DNA of 64,000 nucleotides, from positions 58,304,278 to 58,368,277 of the forward strand of contig OY987303.1 in NCBI GenBank assembly GCA_963920635.1, written 5' to 3'. The notes under the pieces are model-generated. The model made no database searches and was not told where the DNA came from. It saw nothing but the letters and a program-made list of their open reading frames with translations. This stretch comes from Pseudeuparius sepicola. Its lineage: Eukaryota > Arthropoda > Insecta > Coleoptera > Anthribidae. The translations under genes were made by a program, and so were the position numbers. Of this stretch, positions 12,001 through 24,000 are shown piece by piece (position 1 is the first letter of the stretch; every line of letters begins with the position of its first letter).

Positions 12001-15000
12001 ACTGATCACTTCATAATCAACTGAACATTTGTGAAAGGAACACTCGATGCCAGCTGATGTGATCTCAAAGTGATTCGGAATCGATTTGAGATCACTTAAA
12101 ACTGTAAAAGGAGGACGGCTATAGTGTCGGTCCAGGTCCGACATTAAGGCACCCTGCACATCTTCGTAAAAGTCGTCGCCACCCTGTTCAGTCGCCATTT
12201 CCCCCCCCCCCCCCCAGGGATGGCGCCACGTCCGCATCCAGCAGGCCGGCAAGAACGCGTCCGGCCAGACCCACTACCTGTCGCTGTCCGGCTTCGAGCT
12301 GTACGGCCGCGTGACGGGCGTCTGCGAGGACGTGGGCCGCGCGCACCGCGAGCAGGAGGCGCAGCTGCGCAGGCAGAGGCGCGCCGTCAAGGCGCACCTG
12401 CTGCGGCACGTGGCGGTGGGCGCGCGGGTGGTGCGCGGCGTCGACTGGAAGTGGCGCGACCAGGACGGCAATCCGTCCGGGGAAGGTGAGTTTTTGCCGG
12501 ATTGTGGTCGCGGGGCGGGTGTAACCTCGACGGTAGCGAGCCGTTGCCGAGACTCTGGTTATGTACACGGTGTCCCAAACTGGACGCCCCAAAAATAGTA
12601 AACATTTGCCTTGTGGGTTTCATGTAGACCCTCAGAGAAATAGCCAAGGATAGAGGGAGTAAGAACAAAAAGTAAACAAAGCCAACATCTTTTTGAGTGA
12701 TGCCGCGTACTCCATTGTTTACAGCATTTCATTTCAAAATAGAAGGAATGGGATTCAATGAAGGCACACCTCCCATAACGCTAAATTACCAAATGTAGTT
12801 ATTAATTTCTAGTTTGTAACAATTTTAAACTAAAACTAAATTGCAGTGTAATTATAGTATCTAATTATCACTTTAATAAAATCGTCACAGATACCTCAAA
12901 CCGCCCGCCATGGCAACGCTGCTTTTGCTGCCGCGGGCGCCGCGTCCGTTAACTCAGCGATATTTTTTTGTGTATGCCTAGCATGTCAAGTTTTCCGATT
13001 GTTTACGAATGCATTTCTCCCGTTTTTAATTGTTTTTCTGTTAATTTAAAGGCTATTTATTAGTATTTAGGATATAGTGACTGATTTTGTATACAATGGG
13101 ACGCAGAAAGTGTGTGGTATGTGGCTACATTGATATTTCTCAGGACATAACCTATCTCAGGTAAACGTTGTACACACGGGCCTAATGTTTGTTTACTTCG
13201 GTAAATTTGCATAAGATGTTGGTTGACTACAAACGTATGTATTTTGAGGCTGTTGCTCCCTCTATCCTTGGTTATTTCTCTGAGTGTAGACCACTCAAGC
13301 TTGAAGAGCCTTCGAACAGAATAACCAAACTGCTGCTTGTTGTGCAGCCTCCATAACAAATCTATTGATATTCAAACCTACTAAAATATTTATACTGAAA
13401 GATTGCAGTGCTATAGGTAACAATTTCGCAATGTGTACGAAAAGTTAAATAAGCCTTTATTGGCCGGGTTTTGAGTGTTTGGTCACTTTTGACGGGCAAT
13501 GGCTCCGCGTCTGACGTTTGATGTTTACATCTCGCCAAGGCATCTTACAATGATGGGCTACTTCAGTGCCGATTTCTGAGCTTTTAATGACGGTTTTGCG
13601 ACACTTCCCTGCGATTTTAAGAAAACTGTTATTATAAACACTTATTATGTATTAAATTTAAAAAACCTAACAATTTTAGTGAAAAGCAAAAACCAACAAT
13701 ATAAAAATAAATGCTAATAAATGCTAGGTAGGTTCTTACTTATAAACAATTTTCAATGTGACTACCTTCTTTTAATAAACACAAGTCCATACTAAAATCA
13801 AGCAACTCTTACGCCTGGCGTAAACAAGAGCACGTGCGTTAAGATATTTGCCAGGGCCGCACTGAAGCACGATCTTTATTTAATTTTAGTTTTACAATTG
13901 TTTACATCAAACTATTTCGGAAAGAAATAATTGGCCTAATTAAAGTGGTTCAAAACATCGATAAAATTATTTGTGGCAGTGACTAAATAGCTGAAAACAA
14001 CAAGGTAAAACCGCGTAACGAGTCGGGTGAAATTTTATAGCCTCCCGACCAATCGCAGAACGTCATTGAACACGTGATTTTATTTACGCCAGGCGTAAGG
14101 ATTGCTCGACTTTAGTATAGACTGTCTAAGTTCTGTCTTAGTGACCTTTCTTAATAGATCTGGTGTTATCTGGAGTTTTTCAACAATGTTTTTCAGAAAA
14201 CCCCATAAATGAAAATATATTGGTGTTAAATTTGGCAACTTTCCTGGCCATTTTATGGGACCATTTATTCCAATCCATTTGTTTTCAAACTTATCATTTA
14301 GAAACTTTTTTACAATGTTGGCTTTGTGTGGTGGAGCTCCATCGTGTTGAAACCATATGGTTCTTTTTAACTGCAATGGCACATTTTCCATGAGAACTAG
14401 CAGCTGTTGTTGCAAAAAGTGGAGGTATGTTATTCCAGTTAAAACTCCTTCGTAAAAATATGGCCCGACTAAATGATGACTAATAGGGTACTTGACAATA
14501 TTTTTAATTGCTTTAAAATTGTACTCTGTTTACAGTAGATGCACCAAAATAACACGTAATAAATGAAACAACGGCTTTTATTGATGATAATTAAAGACAA
14601 AGTTGCACAATTTTGTTCAGGCTGAAATCTACAGTTTCGTCATTCTATTGTCCAGAATGCCAAAAGTGGCAACTCTGTGTCTCACAGGAAAAAAGGAACT
14701 GTAACGTTGCCGGTGCCCCTTTTTTCCATAATGCATCTGTCCGAGCATCTGTCAATTGTTTCTGTCAAAAATATACCTTCATAAGTCATGGCTAACTCGA
14801 TTTTCATTAAAAAAGTATCATGGCATCTTTTTCTATTTTTACAAAAATAATATGCATATAAATTTTTAATGAAACAAGATATCAAAAAAATTATTTACGA
14901 AAGTTTATCAGAAAAACGTGCTCTTTCCAAATATAAAGAGAAACAGGTCATCTTTTTGGCCCAAAAGCAAGCTTGAGTAGTCCCTTTGCCCGTAACAACC

Positions 15001-18000
15001 CCCCCCCCCCCCCCCCCGGCGCGTCGAGTTTGGGACACCCCGTACGGACGGGGGTGGACGTTCGGAACCAACCGTTGACGACCCGACGCGATCCGCCAGG
15101 CACGGTGACGGGCGAACTGCACTCCGGCTGGGTGGACGTGACGTGGGACCACGGCGGCAGCAACTCGTACCGCATGGGCGCCGAGGGCAAGTACGACCTG
15201 AGGCTGGCGCCCGGCTACGACCCGCCCGACGTGGCCGTCGCCAAGCACGGCACCGGCACGCCGGCCGGCATGGTCACGATACCGCCGAAGAGGGCCGCCG
15301 CCGCCAAGGACGACAAGCAGAGCGTGCTGACCAGCAGGAAGAGCAGCTCGACGCCCAGGTGAGAAATCCAAAAAGTCTGCACCATGGGAAAAATTTTTAG
15401 TAAATAACTTACGGAAAATTTGCTTGTGGCATCAGGTTTTGCTTGCTCTAGAACCAAAATTGACATAATCAAATGTTGTGACGTAGTCTTTTTTATATGT
15501 CAAATTTTACATTAATGAAAAAATTGTCCGAAAAATGGGCTTATTTAACCGAATTTCGAAAAAAGTCATAAGAAAAATATGTTTCTTTCGCAATTTTATA
15601 CCCCTGTGCAAAATTTCAAGAGCCTACTACGATTTTCATATTTTGCCCTTTGTTGCCCTTTTCCGTATTTGTTAATCCATAAAAGTCGATCCTATGTAAT
15701 TTAAAACACTCATTGACTGAATACATACTGCACAATACTTAGTTTACGCCCTAAATATCATTCTTTTCCTTTTTTTTTGCAAAAAAATTAAAATGAGGGC
15801 TTGTTGAAGAAGCACCCTTGGTGCAAAACTGATCTCATTTTTACAAATAAACACATAAATTCGATTTACAAACTTCTTTCCATAGTAAATGGTTGTAAAA
15901 ATACAACAAAGGGAAAAATATGAAAATCGTAGTAGGCTCTTGAAATTTTGCATAGGGGTATAAAATTGCGAAAGAAACATATTTTTCTTATGACTTTTTT
16001 CGAAATTCGGTTAAATAAGCCCATTTTTTTGGACATTTTTTCATTAATGTCAAATATGACATATAAAAGAGACTACGTCACAACATTTGATTATGTCAAT
16101 TTTGGTTCTAGAGCAAGCAAAACCTGATGCCACAAGCAAATTTTTCGTAAGTTATTTACTAAAATTTTTTCCCATATGGTGCAGACTTTTTGGCGGGCAC
16201 TGTATAATAATAGTACTTTATTTCTTAAGTTAAAGTGTACAATAACAGTACAGTAACCAAGAAAAGGTCAAGCTAAATATGCCTACATACTATAATAAGA
16301 ACTCGTTGACAGAATATATATACACAATGTGTCCCGGATAAGAATGAACAGCATGGGGATGTTGCAAACAGTGAGAGATAGAACAACGGTTAAATGGAGA
16401 AAAAGTTTCGCAATTTTAAGGTCAATAAAATGGCACAAACAGATTTCTAATATCTTTTTTCGTTTTTGAGTTATTTTAAAAAAAGTAAAATTTTGCTTTT
16501 GATTTTATTTTTTTTCTGTTGTTGGCAGTACTGATTAATAATAATAATAATAATAATTCTCACCCTCACAATACTCCAAACTAGGAGTAACCCAGAAGCA
16601 ACCACATGCTTGTGCGGGGGAGGGGGGCAATTACTATTATTTTGTCTTCGTTGCCATTTGCGGCTAGGGCCGACTTTTTTCCCGATAGAACTAGGATAGC
16701 ATTCGCTCAAGTACTACGGAAAACCCTAGAAAACCGTAGTAATCCCAGTGAGTGCAGGACAATTAGTGAATCACACGGGTAAAGCTATTTAGGAGCAATA
16801 CCGTGAACCCACATTTGTCCAGTGCTCTTGGCCATAGCGGTGTTTTTCTTTAAAGACATGTGCATGTGCCTGCCTCGAACCGAGGTCGATCGAAGGCAGA
16901 AAAACATGCAGTCTAAAAAGTCAGCGCCGGTACGAGCGACGCCACCGCGGCCACATTAGAAAAAAATGAATAGAAAAAAGGAATTTCCAGTATAATTAAA
17001 ATATTTTAAAAATATTTCGTGTCATACATCATGGTATTTGCAATGAAAAGTGCTTTCAAAATCTGCAAAAAAATCCAGGTCCGTATTTAAAAAATAAAGT
17101 TGAAGATGGTTTCTCAAAAACTAAATGTTGTAAAACAAATCTAAAAACGCCATCTTAAAGCCCTTTAAAGAGTGCCATGAGAAAGTGTTTTTCTTTTTTC
17201 CTATCTGTGTTAACAACTTCAGAAAAAATTAAAATCGAAAACGCAAAATTTTACTTTTTTCATGATAACTCAAAAACGAAAAAAGATATTAGAAATCTGT
17301 TTACACCATTTTTTTGACCTAAAGATTGCGCAACTTTTTCCCCATTTAGCCGTTGTTCTATCTCTCACCAAGATCTCCATACTGTTCATTCTTATCCGGG
17401 ACACATTGTATATCGATTTGCAATTTCTTGGTTTATCAATATCAATATAACATGGAATCTTAAATTTTTCAAGTACCTAATTAAAGTGTAAATTTCAATA
17501 AATAGCGCAAAATTTTAAACTGATTCGTTTTTTTTTGCATTTTCTGAGAAAATTTTCCATAGTGATGTATATTTTTCTTACACCATCAGAAAGTAGAGGT
17601 TTCAACGAACAAAAAGCAAACCGACTTTTTTTTTTAAAGTAGCTTTTTTGACGTGGGCATTTTTGATTGAAAATGAAGTTACTTTTCGGTTTAAAATCAA
17701 AAAAAGGGGTAAAAATAAATATTTTGATTCGAAAAAATTTCAGCGTATTTGGGACATAAAAAGGTAAATTTCCCCCAAATTTTGTGGGAATTATTTTTTT
17801 TTTGGGAGATAATTGGAAACCAAAAAATCGGTTGTTTCACTTTTTCGCGGATATTTTGAGGTTATGTGAAAAAAGTGTAAATACAAAAGTTGTAGATCTT
17901 TTTATTACCTACAACTTTGCCCTTTAACTTTTTTTGATAGGAGTTGCAGTTTTGCCGGAAATCGTGATAAACCATTTTCCACCCTTAAAAGATCACCCCC

Positions 18001-21000
18001 TACAACCCCCGCACTTCAAATCGCCCTTCAGTTATTTTTTCTGTTATTTTTGCTATATTTTCTTCCTTTTACCACAGAATAAATAGCTTTGCAACAGAAG
18101 CCTCCTTACGGACATGTGACAGAAATAAGCGAGTCTCCATTTCGATTTACAGAAAGACAGACAGTATTTTGAGCATAAATTTGGTTCTAATACAATCTTT
18201 GCTATGTAGATTAATGTACAATCAAATAAAATGCACATTATTCATGTATTCAGAAGATATTTCGCTAAAAAGCGAGTCTCCTTTTGACACATGTCGCTAA
18301 GGAATTGTCTGTATTACTCGTTAGTCTGTGCTTTTACAATGGGTGTCACTCTGTTCTAAATATTTTTGTTCTCAAAAATTATCTACCCTGGCCTACTATG
18401 CCTATTAAAAAACATAAACAATATTAAATTTTAGATTGTAGTAGGTCATGGAAAAGACGAACCTGAAAAAAATCAGTGTCAAAATGTAGATCTTTCGGAG
18501 TACTATATTTTTAAAAAAAGTTTTTGAAAATCGGTCAACCCGTAAAAAAATAATGAATTGTCTCGACTTGAAGTGAAACACACTGTTATAATCCCGTGCT
18601 TCCCCGCCCAGCCTGCCGGAGGCGACGACCGAGGCGAGGGGCAGCGTCGCGTCGACCGACCAGGCCGCCTCCGCCGACAACCTGACGGCCAAGCAGGCGG
18701 CCGAGACGATTGCCGACAGCGTGCTGTCGTGCGCTCGGACCGAGGCGCTGGTGGCGGTCACGGGCGAGTCGAACGCCGCCAAGGACCGCAGCGAGCTGAG
18801 CGTCGTCGTCCACTCGGCCAGGCAGGACCTGAGCTCGATCAGCGGCGGCGGCGGGCCGGGCAGCGACCTGGCGACGATCGTCGAGCGGCTGACGCTGTGC
18901 GAGAGGGCCGGTTCGGCGCAGAGGCGGGCCGACGGCGGCTCGAGCGAGAACCTGGACGCGGCGCCCGAGAATCAGTGCCACAAGAGTGAGTAGACGACGA
19001 CGACAGTGACTGTTAGCAGGATAATATATAATGGATTTTGTTTCGTACATAATTCTCGACAAATCAATATAAATTTAGGAGCTTCTTAACTTCTACCAGT
19101 ACAATCACACTGTTTATGCAGGCGAATCGAGATCGAGAAAGCGGAATCGTGTGCTGGCCGGCTAGTGTTTGATAAACTTCCCCGATCCAACCTACTGAAC
19201 CGTTAGTTGAAGGTGGGGGTCGTGCGGATTCGTTCTGCGAATCTCGGGGTTGTGGATTCGAGCCCCACGTTGGGCGTCACTTATTACACGTGACACTCCT
19301 TGCTAAATACAGACAAATCCCACTGTGGCTACCCGGTTCTACTTCTACAGGGGTGAATTGGAATAGGGTACTTGACGAAATTTTACAAACTTGATAAAAC
19401 AATTCCTGGACACTTGCCTAAGACCCTACGATTATTTAAAAAATATATATTTACGTACTTATCAAGTTTTTAGACTTTCTTCGAAATTTGGCGGGAAAGC
19501 ACTTATGATGTCACAAGTGTTTTAAAAAGACAATTTGGCAACATAGCAATACCACTAAAGTGTTCTAAGACATAACCTTATTCGGCAGTGAATGTTGCAA
19601 GGAAAGTTGAAATTTCAGAATTCTAACCTCAAACTCCCAGACTTATGATGCCCCGTGAAACCACATTTAGTCAATAAGTGTTTTTTTTTTTTCGTAAATA
19701 CATATTCAATCGTTTTTCTGCAAATTTTTTGGCTAGGTTGGGCCGGAATTCGGGCTCAGTGTTAAGCACTATGGCGCCTTTATAAACGCGCCTTCAAGAT
19801 GGTCCCTAGGCCGAGGTTCTCTCTTTATTAATAACTCATAATACAACTGTACTATTACTACAACGTAGGTAGGTACAAACCTTTGCAGTTTTATCCCATG
19901 AATTTCGGCAGACGCCAACATCGGATTATTAGAAAAAAATTGTGCTACTTAAAAAGCATCCCAATTTCGGCAAATTACGGATTTTCCTTTTAGGGTCCAT
20001 GATATCTTACCTTACACATCTAATAACACGATAACTAGGTCCGCAAATAATATATATAATAGTAAATATTAATAACAAACTATAATAAATCGCACAGATA
20101 TTAATATATACTAATGTTTTGACTTAGCGATATACGGAATCGGAATGACAGTTGGCATTACGGGATGTCATCTGCCGATTAAAAAACCATACGTGTTAGA
20201 TGACATGTGGATATATGCATATAGTTAGATGCCTAGGTGGGCAGGTAACGTTGCCACATAGGCGAATATTTCCCCCATTATTGATACCTGAATATTTATA
20301 GTACGTTCCGTATACAGATATTTTAACTAAACTGTTACGTGGCAGAGATGAAGGATATAGTTTCCAGCGTGTGCAGCATAAACAGACACCATTTTGCTAT
20401 AGAGGAGTCAATATGCGGAATAAAAAAGCCTTTATGTGACAAAATTTGTGTGTGCAATTGCGTTAGTTAAAGCTCAAAAGTTGCAATACATTAAGTAACA
20501 GATATTCATAGGCAAGCTGGAGATATTTGAATAGAAAACTGCAATTTGTCCTTGTTCCACGAAATATTGCAAACGGGCACCGGCAACGTTACAGTTCCGT
20601 TCCTCCTGAGAGGCATAGAGTTGCCAATTTTGGCGTTCTGGACAATAGAACGACGAAACTGTAGATTTCAGCCTGAACAAAATTGTGCAACTTAGTCTTT
20701 AATTATCATAAATAAATAAGTGTTAAAAGCCGTTGTTTCATTTATTACGTGTTATGTTGGTGCATCTACTGTAAACAGAGTACAATTTTAGAGCAATTAA
20801 AAATATTGTCAAGTACCCTATTAGAAAAAAATATATTTCAGGGCCACATAGTCTAAAAGTCAGAGTGGCGGTGATAGCAAAACAAAGTCTAGTGCTGACT
20901 ACAGAATTTGATAACGTTTTTTTTTGTCGAATTGTAAAGATAACACTAAGGAGAAAATTGACCAAATTTAATTAGTAAATAAATTACGTGCAATGTTTGT

Positions 21001-24000
21001 TTTTGTGGAAATATTCAGTTCTTAAAATCACAACAGAATTTTTATCGTCCAACAGTAAATGCCACAAGATTTCTCAGGTACTTTATTGAGGACAAATTCA
21101 TTTAGCAATAATTTATTAACAATATTCTGTGAGGTATACCTGATAATATATCTCTATCTGTTTTTTTACAAGTTACTTAATCCGTCAAAAATTAGCAGTT
21201 TACATAAGAAATACGACATAACAATTAATTGTTATAATAAAGGAAATAAATATGATTTTTTAAATAGAGAAATATAAATTTTATGACAAAAAAAACAAAA
21301 CATTTTATAAAAAAGCAATGGTTTAAATTTTCAATGTTAAGAAAACCAAAAGCGTAAAAACCAGTAAGCAGAAAAAAAAATCCAAGTAAAATATATAGGG
21401 TGTTTCGAGCAAGTGAGGCGCTTTTCCAATTTCTTCTATCTATGAAAATGAAATAGTTTTCGGTGTTTCCTCCAAAGTCAAGTAGGCCGGGAAATTTTCT
21501 TTTCACTTAGTTTTTCTTCCTTTCCCCCACACATTCGATCACAGCAGAAACAAAAGTTTTATCTCATCAAACAAAAAAGTTGTATGTGTTCTGGGAAAAC
21601 TGATTGTCCCATGGATCTTTTTTGATAATCTTCCCCTTGGCATTTGGGGCCGGACAAGAAAAAAAAATGGAAGTCTCTATCTCTACTAATAAAAAGTTAT
21701 TTACCTTCGAAAAATCAAGGAACGAACCTTCTGCACCGGATAAAGTTTATCCGATCTTTCTATCTTTACACATAAAAAAGTTCTGTTTTCCCACGATATC
21801 GAGTGCCATGAAAAATTTTTTTCACATTTCTCAATCATTTTACCTTGACAACCCAGCAAAAGAAACCCGGATCTTTTATTTATCTCTAAAAAAGTTGCAC
21901 TTGAAAATTGAGGTTGCCATAAAAAAAAAGTCTTTTTTCTTCCTATTTTATCTGCTTACAATTGGAGCAAACGGCAACCCTGTATCTAGCAGAAGAGTTA
22001 TGACCACTTAAAGAATTTTGAGGTTATGTTGTATCGTAAGTTTCTAACTTGTTTCGGCCATCACATTTTCCAGAAAGGGACACCCGATACGCATTCACAG
22101 TTTGAACCGCTTCGAACAAATTCAATTATTCAGCAGCTGTGTATATCTCAGTTCTGTAACCTCAAATTCTCACCCCCGTATCTGTCCAGTTCGCAATTGC
22201 AAATATTCAACAGGTGTGCATCCTCCGAATCACCTTCCCGAGAAGCCGAAAATCTTTTGCCCGCTTTTAGAAAGAAATATTAATATTTTTCACCAAACAC
22301 AAATACATTGTTTATGCAGGCGAATCGATAGTGGAGTACAGATGGTCCAGTCGGTTGAATCAGGAAAGCAGAATCATGTGCTAGCCGGCTAGTGTGTATG
22401 TAGGAAAAGTTAAATTTTACTCGAAAAATTTAATAACATTGTATGCTATTTTTTTTGCCTTACAACTTCGTAAACTAACTTGAAGGGCTATTTTCTTATT
22501 GCGCATTTTCCTCATTCCAGTGCGATCAAATCGTGCCGCCAGTCGTTTGGCTACCGTTCCGGCGGTGCAGAGTTTCGTCGACGCCGTCGAGGCCCTCGAC
22601 AAGATCCAACAGGGTTCCGATGCGTTACGCAACAACGCCAACAGTTTCTTATCGGCCGAACTCTTACAGTCCGCCCTTAATCTCGGCCAGGTAATATAAC
22701 TCAAAGAGAAAATAATAATATGTACGCACCTACAGTTTGTTCAGCGAATGTTCGGCCCTACGTCACAACTCCCGTCCTTGTCTTACTCGTGAATATACGA
22801 TGGATATCGGTCGATATCGCAAATTAAATCGATATCGCAAATATATCAATTTAATTTGCGATATCGATTTAATTTGCGATATCGATTTAATTTGCGATAT
22901 AGATTTAATTTGCGATATCGACCGATATCCATCGTATATTCACGAGTAAGACAAGGACGGGAGTTGTGACGTAGGGACGGAACATTCGCTGAACAAACTG
23001 TAAGTATATGTCTGCATTGTTCGTTATTACTATTATTATTACCTTTCTGAAGGTTGCCGGTCTGAGCGCCGGCGGCAACGTCCGCATCTCTGTCGAGAGC
23101 GACGAGGACGGATCCATCAAGAAGGGGGAGAGCGAGAAAAAGGAGGACGTCAACAATAGCGTCAACTTGGGCAAGAACAGCGGCAGCTCGATGAGCGTCA
23201 GCGTGCCGAATTTGGCCAGCGGGGCGGACAGCGGGGCCGGACAGATCGAGCCGCAGACCACAGCGGGTGAGCAGGAACGATACGAGAAACTATGTCGTTT
23301 TTTGTTACCGACTGAAATTTCGAATGGATCGACGCCCACGGGCAGCCGGCAACGCCAACAATTAAAATGTAGTTCAAAATTTTGCAGGGCTGCTGGAGAC
23401 GTTTGCGGCGCTCGCCAGACGCAGGACGCTGGGCAGCATGTCGGCCACGAACAATTCGGCGTCCAACAACGCTCAGATCTCGAATAACGCACAGGTGAGT
23501 TAAAAAAACAAAGTAAATATTTCATTTGTTAGATATTACTTTCCCGCAGTGGCATGCAGTCAGTGGGATTCAAATTCTACTATTGTTTTTTCTATCATAT
23601 TGTGTTGAATTTTTTCGTCATTTAAAAATTATGTCTGCGTGCACTTTTGGCTAGAGCCGGGCCTGTAGGTTTCCCATTCCCAAAGAACAGGGTTCGCGAG
23701 TTTTCGTCAGTTTTCGGCAACAGGGTTGCCAAATGTTACTGCAATTACCTTATACAGGGTTAACTATCACTTAGTACAAAAATTTTTATGGCAGATAAAG
23801 AAAAATTAGACTTGCCAAAATAAATTTTCAAAAATTTTCTAACATTTGTCTTAAGCCTAAAAAAATTTTTTTTCAAATTGTATTAAACCCCTCAAAAAAC
23901 GCCGCCTATGGACGCCCGCGCGACATGTCTAAAAATTTCGCGTATGTCAATAGCGCGGCGTTGCCACGTCTATCAATTTATCCGAGGATTCACCACAAAA

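Larger units (their letters stand above)
8514..12330 (+). other. HECTD1: HECTD1 SUN/F5-8C-like domain exons
   Basis: Exons 8514-8735, 10489-10605 and the first part of 12218-12485 encode a jelly-roll domain. Recognisable blocks are [39 protein letters not shown] and [14 protein letters not shown], closely matching the Sad1/UNC-like domain of vertebrate HECTD1. Both internal junctions are phase 0. Predicted to be a protein-binding module. Confidence 0.9.
12395..15230 (+). other. HECTD1: HECTD1 MIB/HERC2 domain exons
   Basis: The end of exon 12218-12485 (block [18 protein letters not shown]) joins in phase 1 to 15100-15358 ([26 protein letters not shown]). This is the SH3-like MIB/HERC2 fold, present at the same place in vertebrate HECTD1. 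A Lys- and Ser-rich linker follows. The acceptor at 15098-15099 is fixed by protein homology even though the 80 bases before it are unusually GC-rich for an intron. Confidence 0.9.

Noticed and set aside
18586..19062. Long minus-strand open frame (158 codons)
   Set aside because: Antisense shadow of the GC-rich HECTD1 exon 18612-18985; Arg/Ala-rich composition and no family resemblance.
21604..22011. 135-codon plus-strand open frame
   Set aside because: Low-complexity Lys/Phe-rich sequence in an AT-rich intron, no recognisable family or splice support.
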